From JAJZGK01 sp035538795 (lineage in GTDB: Bacteria > Pseudomonadota > Alphaproteobacteria > Rhodospirillales > Magnetospirillaceae): a DNA stretch of 64,000 nucleotides. Made by a program: the position numbers and the translations under genes. The first letter of the stretch is position 1. Every line of letters begins with the position of its first letter. The DNA lies in contig DATLJS010000053.1 in NCBI GenBank assembly GCA_035538795.1, forward strand, positions 1 to 64,000. The letters are read 5' to 3'. The notes under the pieces were generated by a model. The model ran no database searches, was not told the origin of the DNA, and worked only from the letters and a program-made list of their open reading frames with translations. Positions 15,778-25,001 of this stretch are shown here, one piece after another.

Positions 15778-17160
15778 ATGACCATCGTCAATAAGGGAAC
15801 CGCCTACTGGCAGCAGCTCGACCGCGAGCACCACTGGCACCCCTTCACCGACACCCAGGCCCTGAACGCCAAGGGCGCCCGCGTCATCACCCGCGCCGAG
15901 GGCGTGTGGCTGCAAGATTCTGAAGGCAAGCGCATCCTCGACGGCATGGCCGGTCTGTGGTGCGTCAACCTCGGCTACGGCCGTCAGGAACTGGTGGACG
16001 TCGCCGCCGAGCAGATGCGGGAGCTGCCCTATTACAACTGCTTCTTCCAGACCACCACGCCGCCCGCCACGGAACTGGCCGCCGCCGTTTCCTCGGTGGC
16101 CCATCCCGGCATGAATCGAGTGATGTTCGCCGGATCCGGTTCGGAAGCCGTCGACACCGCCATCCGCATGGTCCGCACCTATTGGGCCACCGCCGAAAAG
16201 AAGCCCTATAAGAACTGGATCATCGCCCGCAAGAACGCCTATCACGGCTCAAGCATCGGCGGCACGTCGGTCGGCGGCATGGGCGTGATGCACGCCCAGG
16301 GCGCGCCGATGGTTCCTCACGTCGCCCATGTCGACCAGCCCTATTGGTACGGCGAAGCTCCCGAAGGCATGACGCCCGAGGAATTCGGCCTGGCCCGCGC
16401 CAAGCTGATCGAGGACAAAATTCTGGAACTGGGCCCGGACAACGTGGCCGCCGTCTTCGGCGAACCGATCCAGGGCGCCGGCGGCGTCATCGTTCCTCCC
16501 GCCACCTATTGGCCGGAAGTGCAGCGCATCTGCCGCAAGTACGACGTGCTGCTGGTGGCCGACGAAGTGATCTGCGGCTTCGGCCGCACCGGCAGCTGGT
16601 TCGGATCGCAGACCTTCGGCTTCCAGCCGGACCTGATGACCATGGCCAAGGGCATGAGCTCGGGCTATCTGCCCATTTCGGCGGTCGCCGTCGGGGACCG
16701 CGTGGCCAACGGCCTGATCGCCCATGCCGGCGAATTCTATCACGGCTACACCTATTCCGGCCATCCGGTGGCCGCCGCCGTGGCGCTGAAGACCATCGAG
16801 ATCATGAAGCGCGAAAAGATCGTCGAGCGCGTTCACGACGACATCGGCCCTTATTTCCAGGCCAAGCTGCGCGAAGCCCTGCTGGACCAGCCCCTGGTCG
16901 GCCATATCGACGGCACCGGCCTGGTGGCCGGCATCGCCCTGGTGGACAGCAAGGCCCCCAAGCGCTTCTTCGAGGATGGCGGCAAGATCGGCACCATGTG
17001 CCGCGACCACTGCTTCAACAACGGCCTGATCATGCGCGCCACCGGATCACGGATGATCCTGTCGCCGCCACTGGTCATCAGCCGCGAAGAGGTGGACCAG
17101 ATGGTCGATCTGGCGCGCAAGTGCCTGGATCTTACCGCGCGCGACCTCGGGCGGATCTAA
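15778..17160 (+). CDS. spuC: Class III aminotransferase, probable putrescine-pyruvate (SpuC-type) aminotransferase
   Basis: This 460-residue PLP enzyme of the omega-aminotransferase family has the PLP lysine in MTMAKGMSSGYLP, the PLP-phosphate/ring segments GSGSEAVDTAIRM and VADEVICGFGRTG, and the N-terminal HPFTD motif common to SpuC and beta-alanine:pyruvate aminotransferases. It probably transaminates putrescine, with GABA or other omega-amines as alternatives. The ATG was chosen for a GGAGA site 7 bases upstream. Together with puuC it provides a transaminase branch parallel to the gamma-glutamyl route. A strong terminator follows. Exact substrate cannot be read from sequence. Confidence 0.83.
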   Translation: MTIVNKGTAYWQQLDREHHWHPFTDTQALNAKGARVITRAEGVWLQDSEGKRILDGMAGLWCVNLGYGRQELVDVAAEQMRELPYYNCFFQTTTPPATELAAAVSSVAHPGMNRVMFAGSGSEAVDTAIRMVRTYWATAEKKPYKNWIIARKNAYHGSSIGGTSVGGMGVMHAQGAPMVPHVAHVDQPYWYGEAPEGMTPEEFGLARAKLIEDKILELGPDNVAAVFGEPIQGAGGVIVPPATYWPEVQRICRKYDVLLVADEVICGFGRTGSWFGSQTFGFQPDLMTMAKGMSSGYLPISAVAVGDRVANGLIAHAGEFYHGYTYSGHPVAAAVALKTIEIMKREKIVERVHDDIGPYFQAKLREALLDQPLVGHIDGTGLVAGIALVDSKAPKRFFEDGGKIGTMCRDHCFNNGLIMRATGSRMILSPPLVISREEVDQMVDLARKCLDLTARDLGRI

Positions 17161-17180
17161 GAAACCGGAACGCGAGAAAG

Positions 17181-17217
17181 AAAGCGCCCACGACAGTCGT
17201 TGCGGGCGCTTTTTTTC
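17181..17217 (+). terminator. Rho-independent terminator after spuC
   Basis: AAAGCGCCC-ACGAC pairs with GTCGT-TGCGGGCGCTTT around a single-base loop centre (with a small mismatch), followed by seven T's. Confidence 0.85.
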
Positions 17218-17445
17218 TGACCCGAGATTGGCATTTGTCATGCACTTCGCTTTCACGCAAAGTGGGGCTTATCCCATGTTTTCATGGGATTCCGGGAGAT
17301 GTAGGGGGGACTGGAAACCAAGAAAAAGCGCGGTTCTGCCGCCTTTCGCAGCATGACCGCACAGAAATTAGGCAATATCTGCGAAGCGGATAAAACTGCC
17401 TAACGACTAATCTTCTTGATTGACAGAACCGGAGGCGACTTCAAT

Positions 17446-17460
17446 AATATGATCACATTT
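17446..17460. promoter_or_regulatory. TGATCAC operator, site 5 (upstream of potF)
   Basis: AATATGATCACATTT, a palindromic site in AT-rich DNA about 190 bp before potF. Confidence 0.5.
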
Positions 17461-17565
17461 ATAGGGAGCCAAACGTCAATCCACGCGGCGGAGCTCTCGA
17501 TAACCCTGGGAAACATATTGCTTCTCCTGCACACCGAGAAAGGAGACCATCGCCCGGCGCAAGGT

Positions 17566-17578
17566 TATTGATCACAAA
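17566..17578. promoter_or_regulatory. TGATCAC operator, site 6 (upstream of potF)
   Basis: TATTGATCACAAA, about 71 bp before potF and 120 bp (centre to centre) from site 5; the pair may allow looping or cooperative binding. Confidence 0.45.
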
Positions 17579-17649
17579 GGCGCAGGACGACCTCCACTGA
17601 AGCACGGTTTTGCGAACGACCAACCGAAACGAGTGAAAGGGTGTGGCAC

Positions 17650-18756
17650 ATGGCCAAGAGTTATTTCCGCCCGGCAGCGATCTTCGCTTTCGCCTTGACC
17701 GCCTTCGCCGGCGTTGGCGCACAGGCCGAAGAAGCCAAGCTGAACATCTATAACTGGAACGATTACATCGCTCCGGACACCGTTCCCGAATTCGAGAAAC
17801 AGACCGGCATCAAGGTCACCTACGACCTGTACGACGCCAACGAGACCCTGGAGGCCAAGATGTCGGCCGGCGGCTCGGGCTACGATCTGGTGGTTCCGAC
17901 CCTGGTTCCCTTCGGCGCCCGCCAGATCAAGGCCGGCTTCTACCAGCCGCTCGACAAGAGCAAGCTGTCGAATTACAGCCATCTCGACAAAAGCCTGCTC
18001 AAGCGCATGGACGCTTACGATTCGGGCAACCAGTACCTGATCCCCTATCTGACCGGCGTCATCGGCATCGCCTACAACGTCGACAAAATCAAGCAGATCA
18101 TGCCCGACGCCCCCGTCGACAGCCTGCGCATGATTTTCGACCCCGAGATCGTCGCCAAGTTCAAGGACTGCGGCGTTTCGATCCTGGACTCGCCGACCGA
18201 AGTCTTCCCGCCCGCTCTGAAGTACGCCGGTCTGGACGCCAACAGCCAGTCGATCCCCGACCTGCAGAAGGCCGCCGACGTCCACTTCAAGATCCGTCCG
18301 TATGTGCGTAAATACGACAGCTCGGAATACATCAACGCGCTGGCCAACGGCGACCTCTGCCTGGCCTGGGGCTACAGCTCGGACATCCAGATCGCCAAGC
18401 ATCGCGCCCAGGAAGCCGGCAAGGGCGTTCACATCGCCTTCTCAATCCCCAAGGAAGGCGCCCAGCGTTACATCGACACCATGGGCATCCCCAAGGACGC
18501 CCCGCACCCCGAGGCCGCTCTGAAGTTCATGAACTTCATCATGCAGCCCCAGGAAATGGCCAAGACCACCAACAAGATCTACGTCCAGAGCGGCAATGCC
18601 GACGCCCGTCAGTATTCCGATCCCGAGATCGCCAACGACCCGACCATCTTCCCGACTCCGGAAGTCGAGGCGAACATCTATTCGATCGTTCCCTCGACCC
18701 CCGACGTCGACCGCGCCCGGACCCGCTTCTGGACCCGCGTCAAGACCGGTCACTGA
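17650..18756 (+). CDS. potF: Putrescine/spermidine ABC transporter substrate-binding protein
   Basis: The 368-residue product begins with a Sec signal peptide (about residues 1-26, cleaved after GVGAQA) and continues as a type II periplasmic binding protein with the PotD/PotF landmarks LNIYNWNDYIAPDT, DLYDANETLEAKM and GYDLVVPT. It delivers polyamine to the PotGHI transporter encoded next. I chose the ATG, with AAGG 9 bases upstream, over a GTG three codons earlier. The operon lies downstream of two putative GntR operators and beside the putrescine catabolic genes, so uptake and breakdown are probably co-induced. Polyamine preference cannot be settled without aligning the pocket. Confidence 0.92.
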   Translation: MAKSYFRPAAIFAFALTAFAGVGAQAEEAKLNIYNWNDYIAPDTVPEFEKQTGIKVTYDLYDANETLEAKMSAGGSGYDLVVPTLVPFGARQIKAGFYQPLDKSKLSNYSHLDKSLLKRMDAYDSGNQYLIPYLTGVIGIAYNVDKIKQIMPDAPVDSLRMIFDPEIVAKFKDCGVSILDSPTEVFPPALKYAGLDANSQSIPDLQKAADVHFKIRPYVRKYDSSEYINALANGDLCLAWGYSSDIQIAKHRAQEAGKGVHIAFSIPKEGAQRYIDTMGIPKDAPHPEAALKFMNFIMQPQEMAKTTNKIYVQSGNADARQYSDPEIANDPTIFPTPEVEANIYSIVPSTPDVDRARTRFWTRVKTGH

Positions 18757-18859
18757 GTAAAAAACAAGCCACACCCGGGAAGGGTCCACCCGCGGACCCT
18801 TCCTTCGGCGGGGCGGCCGAAAAACCAAATGTGACAACAACAGGGAGTGTACCTCTATC

Positions 18860-19999
18860 ATGCTGATGTCCAGCAACGACCGTTTCCAGCCTTGGACCGA
18901 CCCCACGGCCGAGCCTCAGCTGCGCATCACGAACGTCGTGAAGACCTTCGACGACTTCACCGCCGTCGATGACGTCAGCCTGAACATCTATCGCGGCGAG
19001 TTCTTCTCTCTGCTGGGCGGCTCCGGCTGCGGAAAGACTACCCTGCTGCGCATGCTGGCCGGTTTCTCCACCCCGGATTCCGGACGCATTTTCATGAACG
19101 ATCAGGACATCGTGCCGCTGGCGCCTTATGAGCGGCCGGTCAACATGATGTTCCAGTCCTACGCCCTGTTCCCCCACATGAGCGTGGAAAAGAATATCGC
19201 CTTCGGCCTGAAGCGCGACAACGTCCCCGAAGAGGAAATCGCCGACCGCGTGGCCAAGGTGCTGGATCTGGTCCAGCTCAGCCAGTTCGCCGCCCGCAAG
19301 CCCTCGCAGCTTTCCGGCGGCCAGCGTCAGCGCGTGGCCCTGGCCCGTTCGCTGGTCAAGCGGCCCAAGATCCTTTTGCTGGACGAACCCCTTTCGGCGC
19401 TCGACAAGAAGCTGCGCGAGGCCACACAGTACGAACTGGTCAACATCCAGCAGCAGGTCGGCATCACCTTCATCATGGTCACCCACGATCAGGAAGAAGC
19501 CATGACCATGTCCAGCCGCATCGCCGTCATGGACAAGGGCAAGCTGATCCAGTTGGGCACGCCCTCGGAAATCTACGAATATCCCATGAACCGCTTCGTC
19601 GCCGGCTTCATCGGCTCGGTCAACATGTTCGAAGGCCCGCTGGTGGACAATCAGGCCGACCACGCCACCATCGACAGCCCCGACTTCGGCAGCCCCATCC
19701 TGGTGGGCCGCGGCGTCGGCTATGGCCTGGGCCACAACACCAATCTGGCCGTCCGCCCCGAGAAAATCCACATCGCTAAGCAGAACTGTCCTCTCGAGAT
19801 GCCCAACAAAACCATTGGGCATCTGAAGGACATGGCGTATCTAGGCAACAGTCTGGTGTATCACGTGGTGCTTGAGAGCGGCAAAGTGCTCAAGATCACC
19901 GCGCCCAACATGGGGTCCGCGCCGGAACAGCAGTTCTTTCGGGACGAGCCCGTGCAGATCGGCTGGAATGCCAACGCTTGCGTCGTGGTGGAGCCATGA
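18860..19999 (+). CDS. potG: Polyamine ABC transporter ATP-binding protein
   Basis: This 379-residue ATPase of the PotA/PotG group powers polyamine import. Walker A is LGGSGCGKTTLL, the signature LSGGQRQRVALARSL, Walker B ILLLDEPLSALDKKL, and the switch His in VTHDQEEAM. A C-terminal TOBE region (about 290-379) is typical of the family. The stop overlaps the start of potH by four bases (ATGA). Ribosome spacing to this ATG is long; the ATG two codons later is equally possible. Confidence 0.94.
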   Translation: MLMSSNDRFQPWTDPTAEPQLRITNVVKTFDDFTAVDDVSLNIYRGEFFSLLGGSGCGKTTLLRMLAGFSTPDSGRIFMNDQDIVPLAPYERPVNMMFQSYALFPHMSVEKNIAFGLKRDNVPEEEIADRVAKVLDLVQLSQFAARKPSQLSGGQRQRVALARSLVKRPKILLLDEPLSALDKKLREATQYELVNIQQQVGITFIMVTHDQEEAMTMSSRIAVMDKGKLIQLGTPSEIYEYPMNRFVAGFIGSVNMFEGPLVDNQADHATIDSPDFGSPILVGRGVGYGLGHNTNLAVRPEKIHIAKQNCPLEMPNKTIGHLKDMAYLGNSLVYHVVLESGKVLKITAPNMGSAPEQQFFRDEPVQIGWNANACVVVEP

Positions 20000-20910
20000 A
20001 TCAGGTTCGCTTCCTGGGTAGCCTGAAACCCGGCCAGGGCCGGGGGTGGGTCATCGCCGCCCCCTATCTGTGGTTCCTGGTGTTCTTCCTGGTGCCTTTC
20101 GCCGTGGTGCTGAAGATCAGCCTGTCGACGGCGGAAGTGGCCATTCCGCCCTATGCGCCCCTGTTCACCGTCGGCGACGACGGAACCATGAACGTCGCCC
20201 TGCATTTCGGCAATTTCCAGTACATTTTCAGCGATCCCCAATACATTCTCGCCTATCTGAGTTCGCTGCATTACGCCGCCGGCACCGCCATCATCACCCT
20301 GCTGATCGGCTACCCGGTGGCCTACGCCATCGCCACCAGCAAGCCCAATGTGCGGCCCCTGCTGCTGATGCTGGTGATCATGCCCTTCTGGACCAGCTTT
20401 TTGATCCGCGTCTACGCCTGGATCGGCATCCTAAAGCAGAACGGCCTGATCAATAACCTGCTGATGAACCTGGGCGTCATCCACGAGCCGCTGAACATCC
20501 TGAACAACCAGTTCTCGATCTATGTCGGCATGGTTTACGCCTATCTGCCCTTCATGATCCTGCCGCTCTATTCGACCCTGGAAAAGCTCGACCACTCGTT
20601 GCTGGAAGCCGCCAGCGACCTGGGGGCGCGTCCCTTCCGGGCGTTTCTGTCGGTCACGCTGCCCCTGTCGCTGCCCGGCATCATCGCCGGATCGCTGCTG
20701 GTCTTCATTCCGGCGGTGGGCGAATACATCATCCCGACGCTGCTGGGCGGCGCCGACACCCTGACCATCGGCACGGTGCTGTGGAACGAATTCTTCGGCA
20801 ACCGCGACTGGCCGGTGGCTTCGACGGTGGCGGTAGCGCTGATCGTCCTGCTGGTGGGGCCGCTGATGCTGCTCCAGCACTATCAGGGCAAGGAAGGGGA
20901 AAAGGTATGA
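19996..20910 (+). CDS. potH: Polyamine ABC transporter permease
   Basis: A 304-residue inner-membrane permease with six predicted transmembrane segments beginning at YLWFLVFFLVPFAVVLKISL. The cytoplasmic coupling (EAA) loop is LLEAASDLGARPFRAFLSVTLPLSLPG-like, near residues 205-232. Its ATG overlaps the stop of potG and its stop overlaps the ATG of potI, both by four bases, so translation is coupled. With PotI it forms the heterodimeric channel. Confidence 0.94.
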   Translation: MNQVRFLGSLKPGQGRGWVIAAPYLWFLVFFLVPFAVVLKISLSTAEVAIPPYAPLFTVGDDGTMNVALHFGNFQYIFSDPQYILAYLSSLHYAAGTAIITLLIGYPVAYAIATSKPNVRPLLLMLVIMPFWTSFLIRVYAWIGILKQNGLINNLLMNLGVIHEPLNILNNQFSIYVGMVYAYLPFMILPLYSTLEKLDHSLLEAASDLGARPFRAFLSVTLPLSLPGIIAGSLLVFIPAVGEYIIPTLLGGADTLTIGTVLWNEFFGNRDWPVASTVAVALIVLLVGPLMLLQHYQGKEGEKV

Positions 20911-21776
20911 TCGGCAAGGCTCTGCAAGGGCGCGGTTTTCTGCGTTTCATGATGATCCTGGCGATGGTGTTCCTTTACGCCCCGATCATCTCCATCGTCA
21001 TCTACTCGTTCAACGAATCCCAGTTGGTCACCGTCTGGTCCGGCTTTTCCACCAAGTGGTACGCCGCTCTGATCGAAGACGAGCAGATTCTTCGCGCCGC
21101 CGGCATTTCGCTGGAAGTGGCCATCATCAGCGCCACCGGGTCGCTGATCGTCGGCACCCTGGCCGGTTACGTCCTGACCCGCTTCACCAGCTTCCGCGGC
21201 CGCACCATGTTTTCGGGTATGGTGATGGCGCCGCTGGTGATGCCGGAAATCATCATGGGTATTTCCATGCTGCTGTTGTTCGTCGGCATGGAGCAAATGT
21301 TCGGCTGGCCGCATCGTGACATTCAGACCATCGTCATCGCCCACATCACCTTCTCGACGGCCTTCGTCTCGGTGGTGGTGCAGAGTCGTCTGCAGGGCAT
21401 CGACGTTTCGGTCGAGGAAGCCGCCATGGATCTGGGCGCCCGCCCGGTCGCGGTGTTTTTCCTGATCACGCTGCCGCTGATGGTCCCGGCCCTGGTTTCG
21501 GGCTGGCTGCTGGCCTTCTCGCTCAGCCTGGACGACCTTGTGATCACCGCCTTCGTGTCCGGCCCCGGCTCGACCACGCTGCCGATGGTGATCTTCTCCA
21601 AGGTCCGTTTGGGCTTGAACCCCGAAATCAACGCCCTGGCCACCGTGGTCATTCTGGTGGTGGGCCTGATTTCCGGCATCGGCGCTTTCAAGGGAGCCCT
21701 GAAAACCCTGGCTCCCAAGGAAGTTCCGTCGGACGACGCCAACACCACGACGGCTGCGCCGCAGCCGGCTGAATGA
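20907..21776 (+). CDS. potI: Polyamine ABC transporter permease
   Basis: The 289-residue partner permease of PotH. Hydrophobic segments start at FLRFMMILAMVFLYAPIISI, and the family phrase YSFNESQLVTVWSGFSTKWY follows. The EAA loop is VEEAAMDLGARPVAVFFLIT. The ATG lies in an ATGA overlap with potH and has AAGGGGAAAAGG upstream. The C-terminus is extended by a hydrophilic Thr/Ala/Pro tail. A porin gene starts 41 bp later. Confidence 0.94.
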   Translation: MIGKALQGRGFLRFMMILAMVFLYAPIISIVIYSFNESQLVTVWSGFSTKWYAALIEDEQILRAAGISLEVAIISATGSLIVGTLAGYVLTRFTSFRGRTMFSGMVMAPLVMPEIIMGISMLLLFVGMEQMFGWPHRDIQTIVIAHITFSTAFVSVVVQSRLQGIDVSVEEAAMDLGARPVAVFFLITLPLMVPALVSGWLLAFSLSLDDLVITAFVSGPGSTTLPMVIFSKVRLGLNPEINALATVVILVVGLISGIGAFKGALKTLAPKEVPSDDANTTTAAPQPAE

Positions 21777-21817
21777 TGGATTTCACCTTGACCCCCTTCC
21801 AGCACACGGAGATCGAG

Positions 21818-23398
21818 ATGAGCGCACCTCCCATGAAGACCAAGACGGCCCGCACGGCCGTCAGCCTGTTTGCCCTGACCGCCGCGTTCGCCGCCCTGAA
21901 CGGCGGCGCCGCCCTGGCCGACATGCCCATCTACGCCGACGGCGATTTCTCGGCCGCCGCCGCCCTGAGCACCGGCATGGGCTTCTTCTCGGCACCGCAA
22001 GCCAACTTCGGCAGCGGCACCTACAAGGTCAGCCAGCCCAACAGCAAGCTGGCCACCAACCCCAACTGGGGTGAAGGCTACCTCAAGCCGGAACTGAAGC
22101 TGACCTACCACAACGGCAGCATCGGCACCATCTTCGGCGACATCAGCGCCATCGCCGCCGGCACCCTGGGCCAGGGCGAAGCCGCCACCTACGCCACCAC
22201 CTACGGCAACCCGATGCGCGTCGACCTGGAAGAAGCCTATGTCGGCTATTCCACCGACATGCCCTTCGGCAATCCCGGCGACACCGCCATCCTGACCCTG
22301 GGCCGTCAGGCCTTCACCGTCGGCGACAACTTCCTGATCGGTTCGGGCACCGCCAATTCCGGCCTGCGTTCCAACTACTGGATGGCTCCGCGCACCGCCT
22401 TCAACGGCATCGGCACCATCAAGCTGAACGCCGAGCCGGTGCGGGCCGACTTCTTCGTGCTGCAAAACAGCGTCGATCAGAAGGTCACCCGCTACACCGA
22501 CCAGCCGAAGACCACCTTTGGCGGTCTCAACACCGAATATTTCATCACCGCCGGCACCGCCGGGGCCGACGGCGCCACCAATTACGCCGACCGCCAGTTC
22601 TATATCGGCGCCACCTATTTCAACATCTTCGACGCCCAGAGCGACGAGGAGAACAACAACGGCGCCTTCAGCAACAGCTATGTGCCCAAGAGCACCATCG
22701 GCTCGCTGAACACCTATGGCGACCGCAAGGGCATGAACGTGTTCGACGTTCACGTCGGCGGCAACCCCTTCAGCGGCCCGCCGATCGTCGCCGACGCCTC
22801 GCTGTATGGCGAGTATGTCCGCGAAGTCAACACCGACTCCGATCGCCAGGTGAACGCCAACGCCTATTACATCGAGCCGGGCTATACCCTGTCGAGCGTC
22901 TGGGGCAAGCCGCACTTCGCCTATCGTTATGCCCACTTCTCGGGCGACAAGAACACCGTCACCGACGGCACCAGCACCAAGCACTCCTATGACCCGCTGT
23001 TCTATTCGGCAGGTCCGCGCGACTTCGGCAGCTGGTATATGGGCGAGATCACCGGCCAGTACATGCTCTTCAACTCCAACGAAGACGTGCATATGCTGAG
23101 CGCCTCGATCAACCCGACATCCCAGATCAAGGTGATCGCCAACTATTACCGCTTCATGCTGGATCAGCCCCAGGCCTACAGCACCAGCAGCCGCCATTTC
23201 GACGACGAGTTCAACCTGATCGGCGAATACGCCTATTCGTCGGCCACCAACTTCGCCCTGGTGGGCGCTGTCGCCAAGGCCGCCGACGGCGCTCGCGCCG
23301 CCTATGCCAGCAGCCTGCAGAACGTCGGCGACGGCAGCAATACCGGCATCAAGAACTACAGCTACCAGATCGAAGGCTACGTCACGGTCAACTTCTGA
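21818..23398 (+). CDS. Outer-membrane beta-barrel porin, probably part of the pot operon
   Basis: From the chosen ATG (CGGAG six bases upstream) the product has 526 residues: a signal peptide ending near ALA-DMP (about residue 35), then a long, Asn/Tyr/Gly-rich chain of alternating strands (TILTLGRQAFTVGDNFLIGS, NAYYIEPGYTL, PHFAYRYAHFSGD) ending YVTVNF, a terminal Phe typical of Bam-inserted barrels. Segment patterns recall alginate-export/OprD-like porins, but I cannot name a family with certainty. It follows potI by 41 bp with no terminator between, and a strong terminator comes after it, so it is probably the last gene of potFGHI. It may let polyamines through the outer membrane. Confidence 0.75.
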   Translation: MSAPPMKTKTARTAVSLFALTAAFAALNGGAALADMPIYADGDFSAAAALSTGMGFFSAPQANFGSGTYKVSQPNSKLATNPNWGEGYLKPELKLTYHNGSIGTIFGDISAIAAGTLGQGEAATYATTYGNPMRVDLEEAYVGYSTDMPFGNPGDTAILTLGRQAFTVGDNFLIGSGTANSGLRSNYWMAPRTAFNGIGTIKLNAEPVRADFFVLQNSVDQKVTRYTDQPKTTFGGLNTEYFITAGTAGADGATNYADRQFYIGATYFNIFDAQSDEENNNGAFSNSYVPKSTIGSLNTYGDRKGMNVFDVHVGGNPFSGPPIVADASLYGEYVREVNTDSDRQVNANAYYIEPGYTLSSVWGKPHFAYRYAHFSGDKNTVTDGTSTKHSYDPLFYSAGPRDFGSWYMGEITGQYMLFNSNEDVHMLSASINPTSQIKVIANYYRFMLDQPQAYSTSSRHFDDEFNLIGEYAYSSATNFALVGAVAKAADGARAAYASSLQNVGDGSNTGIKNYSYQIEGYVTVNF

Positions 23399-23420
23399 TC
23401 CGACGCAAGCAGATCAAACG

Positions 23421-23452
23421 AAAACCCCGGAGCTCATGCTCCGGGGTTTTTT
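23421..23452 (+). terminator. Rho-independent terminator after the porin gene
   Basis: AAAACCCCGGAGC pairs with GCTCCGGGGTTTT over a TCAT loop, followed by T's. Confidence 0.92.
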
Positions 23453-23517
23453 GTCGGCCGATCCCAAACAAGCGCCGCGCCCGAGGGTGCGGTGGGCAGG
23501 GCAAACGGCGAAAACGC

Positions 23518-24717
23518 TCAGGTGGCGACAGTCTCGATGACTTCGTTGCCGATCATCACCACCCGGTCCTTGCCGGTCTGCTTGGCGGTGTACATGCGGT
23601 GGTCGGCCATTTCGACAAGAACGGTCCAGTCGGAACAATTGTCGGCGGTGCGCTCGGCCACGCCGATGCTGGCGGTCTGGCGGACCCCGTCCGGACGCAG
23701 GCCCAACCCGGCGTCCCTCAGGCGCACGACCGCGTTGGCCGCGCCCTGAGCATCGGTATTGGGCATGACCACCAGGAATTCCTCACCGCCCCAGCGCACC
23801 AGAATGTCGGCCCGGCGCAGAACGCGGCGCAGCGAGGCGCCAACCTGACGCAGCGTGTTGTCGCCCTCTTCGTGGCCGAAACGGTCGTTGATGGACTTGA
23901 AATTGTCCAGATCGATGAAGCACAGCGAGAACGGCAAATTGTTGCGGACGGCGATGTTGAACTGCAAATCCAGCAGTTCCTCGCCGACGCGGCGGGTAAA
24001 GGCCTTGGTCAGACCGTCGTGGGACGCCTGGCTGACCAGCTGCATCATGAAATGCAGCTGGCTCATGCCGGCCAGAGTGGCCACCACGGCCAGCAGGGTC
24101 AGCAGCCACAAAGCCCCCAGATGCGAGGCGAAGGTCAGAACCTGATAGCCCAGGAAGGCCACGATCAGGTTGGCCATCAACAACGGCACCGACAGCAGAA
24201 TGCCTTCGACGGCGGTGATGGGGAACACCGACAGGCCCGACACCATGACGAACGGCAAAAAGGCGTAACCGGCGGCGATCACTTGCTGCGGCTGGGTCTC
24301 GATCTGAAAACCGGCCAGAATCGGCTGACTGACCATGAAGAACACGGTGGGGATCGCCAAAAGACACCCCAGCGCCCGATGCGCCGCCCCGATTTCCTCG
24401 GCGTTGCGGAATGAAAAGGCCACGGCGCCGAACGCCACCGTGGCGGCGGCGCGCAGCAGGCCGATATACAACCCAAGCGGGCTGTCGAAAATCATCAGGT
24501 CGACGGGGATCCAGATCGGCGTCAGCACGGCGAAGACGCCGGCGACCATGCGCACGCGGGAAATGATCAGCAGAGAACGGCGGCGCTGCACCAGCGGCGA
24601 CTGATTGCCCGGAAACAGCAGATCCTGGAACTGCGACAGAACCAGCTCGCCGAATATCCGTTTCAAAGTCCTTTCAAGGGACGCCAGAACCCGAGATCCG
24701 AAATCCAGCCCGCTCAC
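23518..24717 (-). CDS. Membrane-bound diguanylate cyclase (GGDEF)
   Basis: The 399-residue protein has about six hydrophobic segments between residues 45 and 220, forming an integral membrane sensor, then a GGDEF domain (about 230-395). The active site is GGEEF in VRWGGEEFLVV, preceded by FCFIDLDNFKSIND-like metal-binding residues (LCFIDLDNFKSINDRFGH), so it should make c-di-GMP. No RxxD inhibitory site is obvious five residues before GGEEF (RRADILVRW). It starts with GTG preceded by GGGGGGA. It is divergent from an EAL protein, and the Tad pilus operon lies beyond, suggesting local c-di-GMP control of surface attachment. The signal sensed is unknown. Confidence 0.88.
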   Translation of the reverse strand: MSGLDFGSRVLASLERTLKRIFGELVLSQFQDLLFPGNQSPLVQRRRSLLIISRVRMVAGVFAVLTPIWIPVDLMIFDSPLGLYIGLLRAAATVAFGAVAFSFRNAEEIGAAHRALGCLLAIPTVFFMVSQPILAGFQIETQPQQVIAAGYAFLPFVMVSGLSVFPITAVEGILLSVPLLMANLIVAFLGYQVLTFASHLGALWLLTLLAVVATLAGMSQLHFMMQLVSQASHDGLTKAFTRRVGEELLDLQFNIAVRNNLPFSLCFIDLDNFKSINDRFGHEEGDNTLRQVGASLRRVLRRADILVRWGGEEFLVVMPNTDAQGAANAVVRLRDAGLGLRPDGVRQTASIGVAERTADNCSDWTVLVEMADHRMYTAKQTGKDRVVMIGNEVIETVAT

Positions 24718-25001
24718 AAAATCCCCCCTTTTGCCCGACGGATCACAACCGACAGAGTCAGAACAGTGCCACCGGTATAAGACTTAGCCAGACGGTAAAG
24801 GCCCGGCGTCGCCGACGCAAGGGAAAGGTGGAAAGGCTATGAAATATCTCCATGTTTATCGACATTCACGGACATAGGCGGCGGCTCCAGGGAAGAGCCC
24901 AGCATTATACCCTTGTATTGCCCATCGACCTTCGGGCATCGTGGCAATGCAACGCCCCGGTGTAGGCGGGCGGCATCGAACAGTCGGGCACCCAAGTCAC
25001 A
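24718..25001. other. Divergent promoter region between GGDEF and EAL genes
   Basis: About 280 bp separating two divergent c-di-GMP genes. It is more AT-rich than its surroundings. I see no clear -35/-10 pair, palindrome or small gene. Confidence 0.4.

Larger units (their letters stand above)
17161..17649. other. Long regulatory intergenic region between spuC and potF
   Basis: About 490 bp without a gene. It holds the spuC terminator at its left end and two TGATCAC operators on the right. The short frames here have no ribosome sites and poor composition. It probably contains the promoter and a long leader of the potFGHI-porin operon. Confidence 0.6.

Noticed and set aside
21323..23197. 624-codon minus-strand frame opposite potI and the porin
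   Set aside because: Gly/Ala/Val-rich shadow of the real plus-strand genes; no ribosome site or domain pattern.
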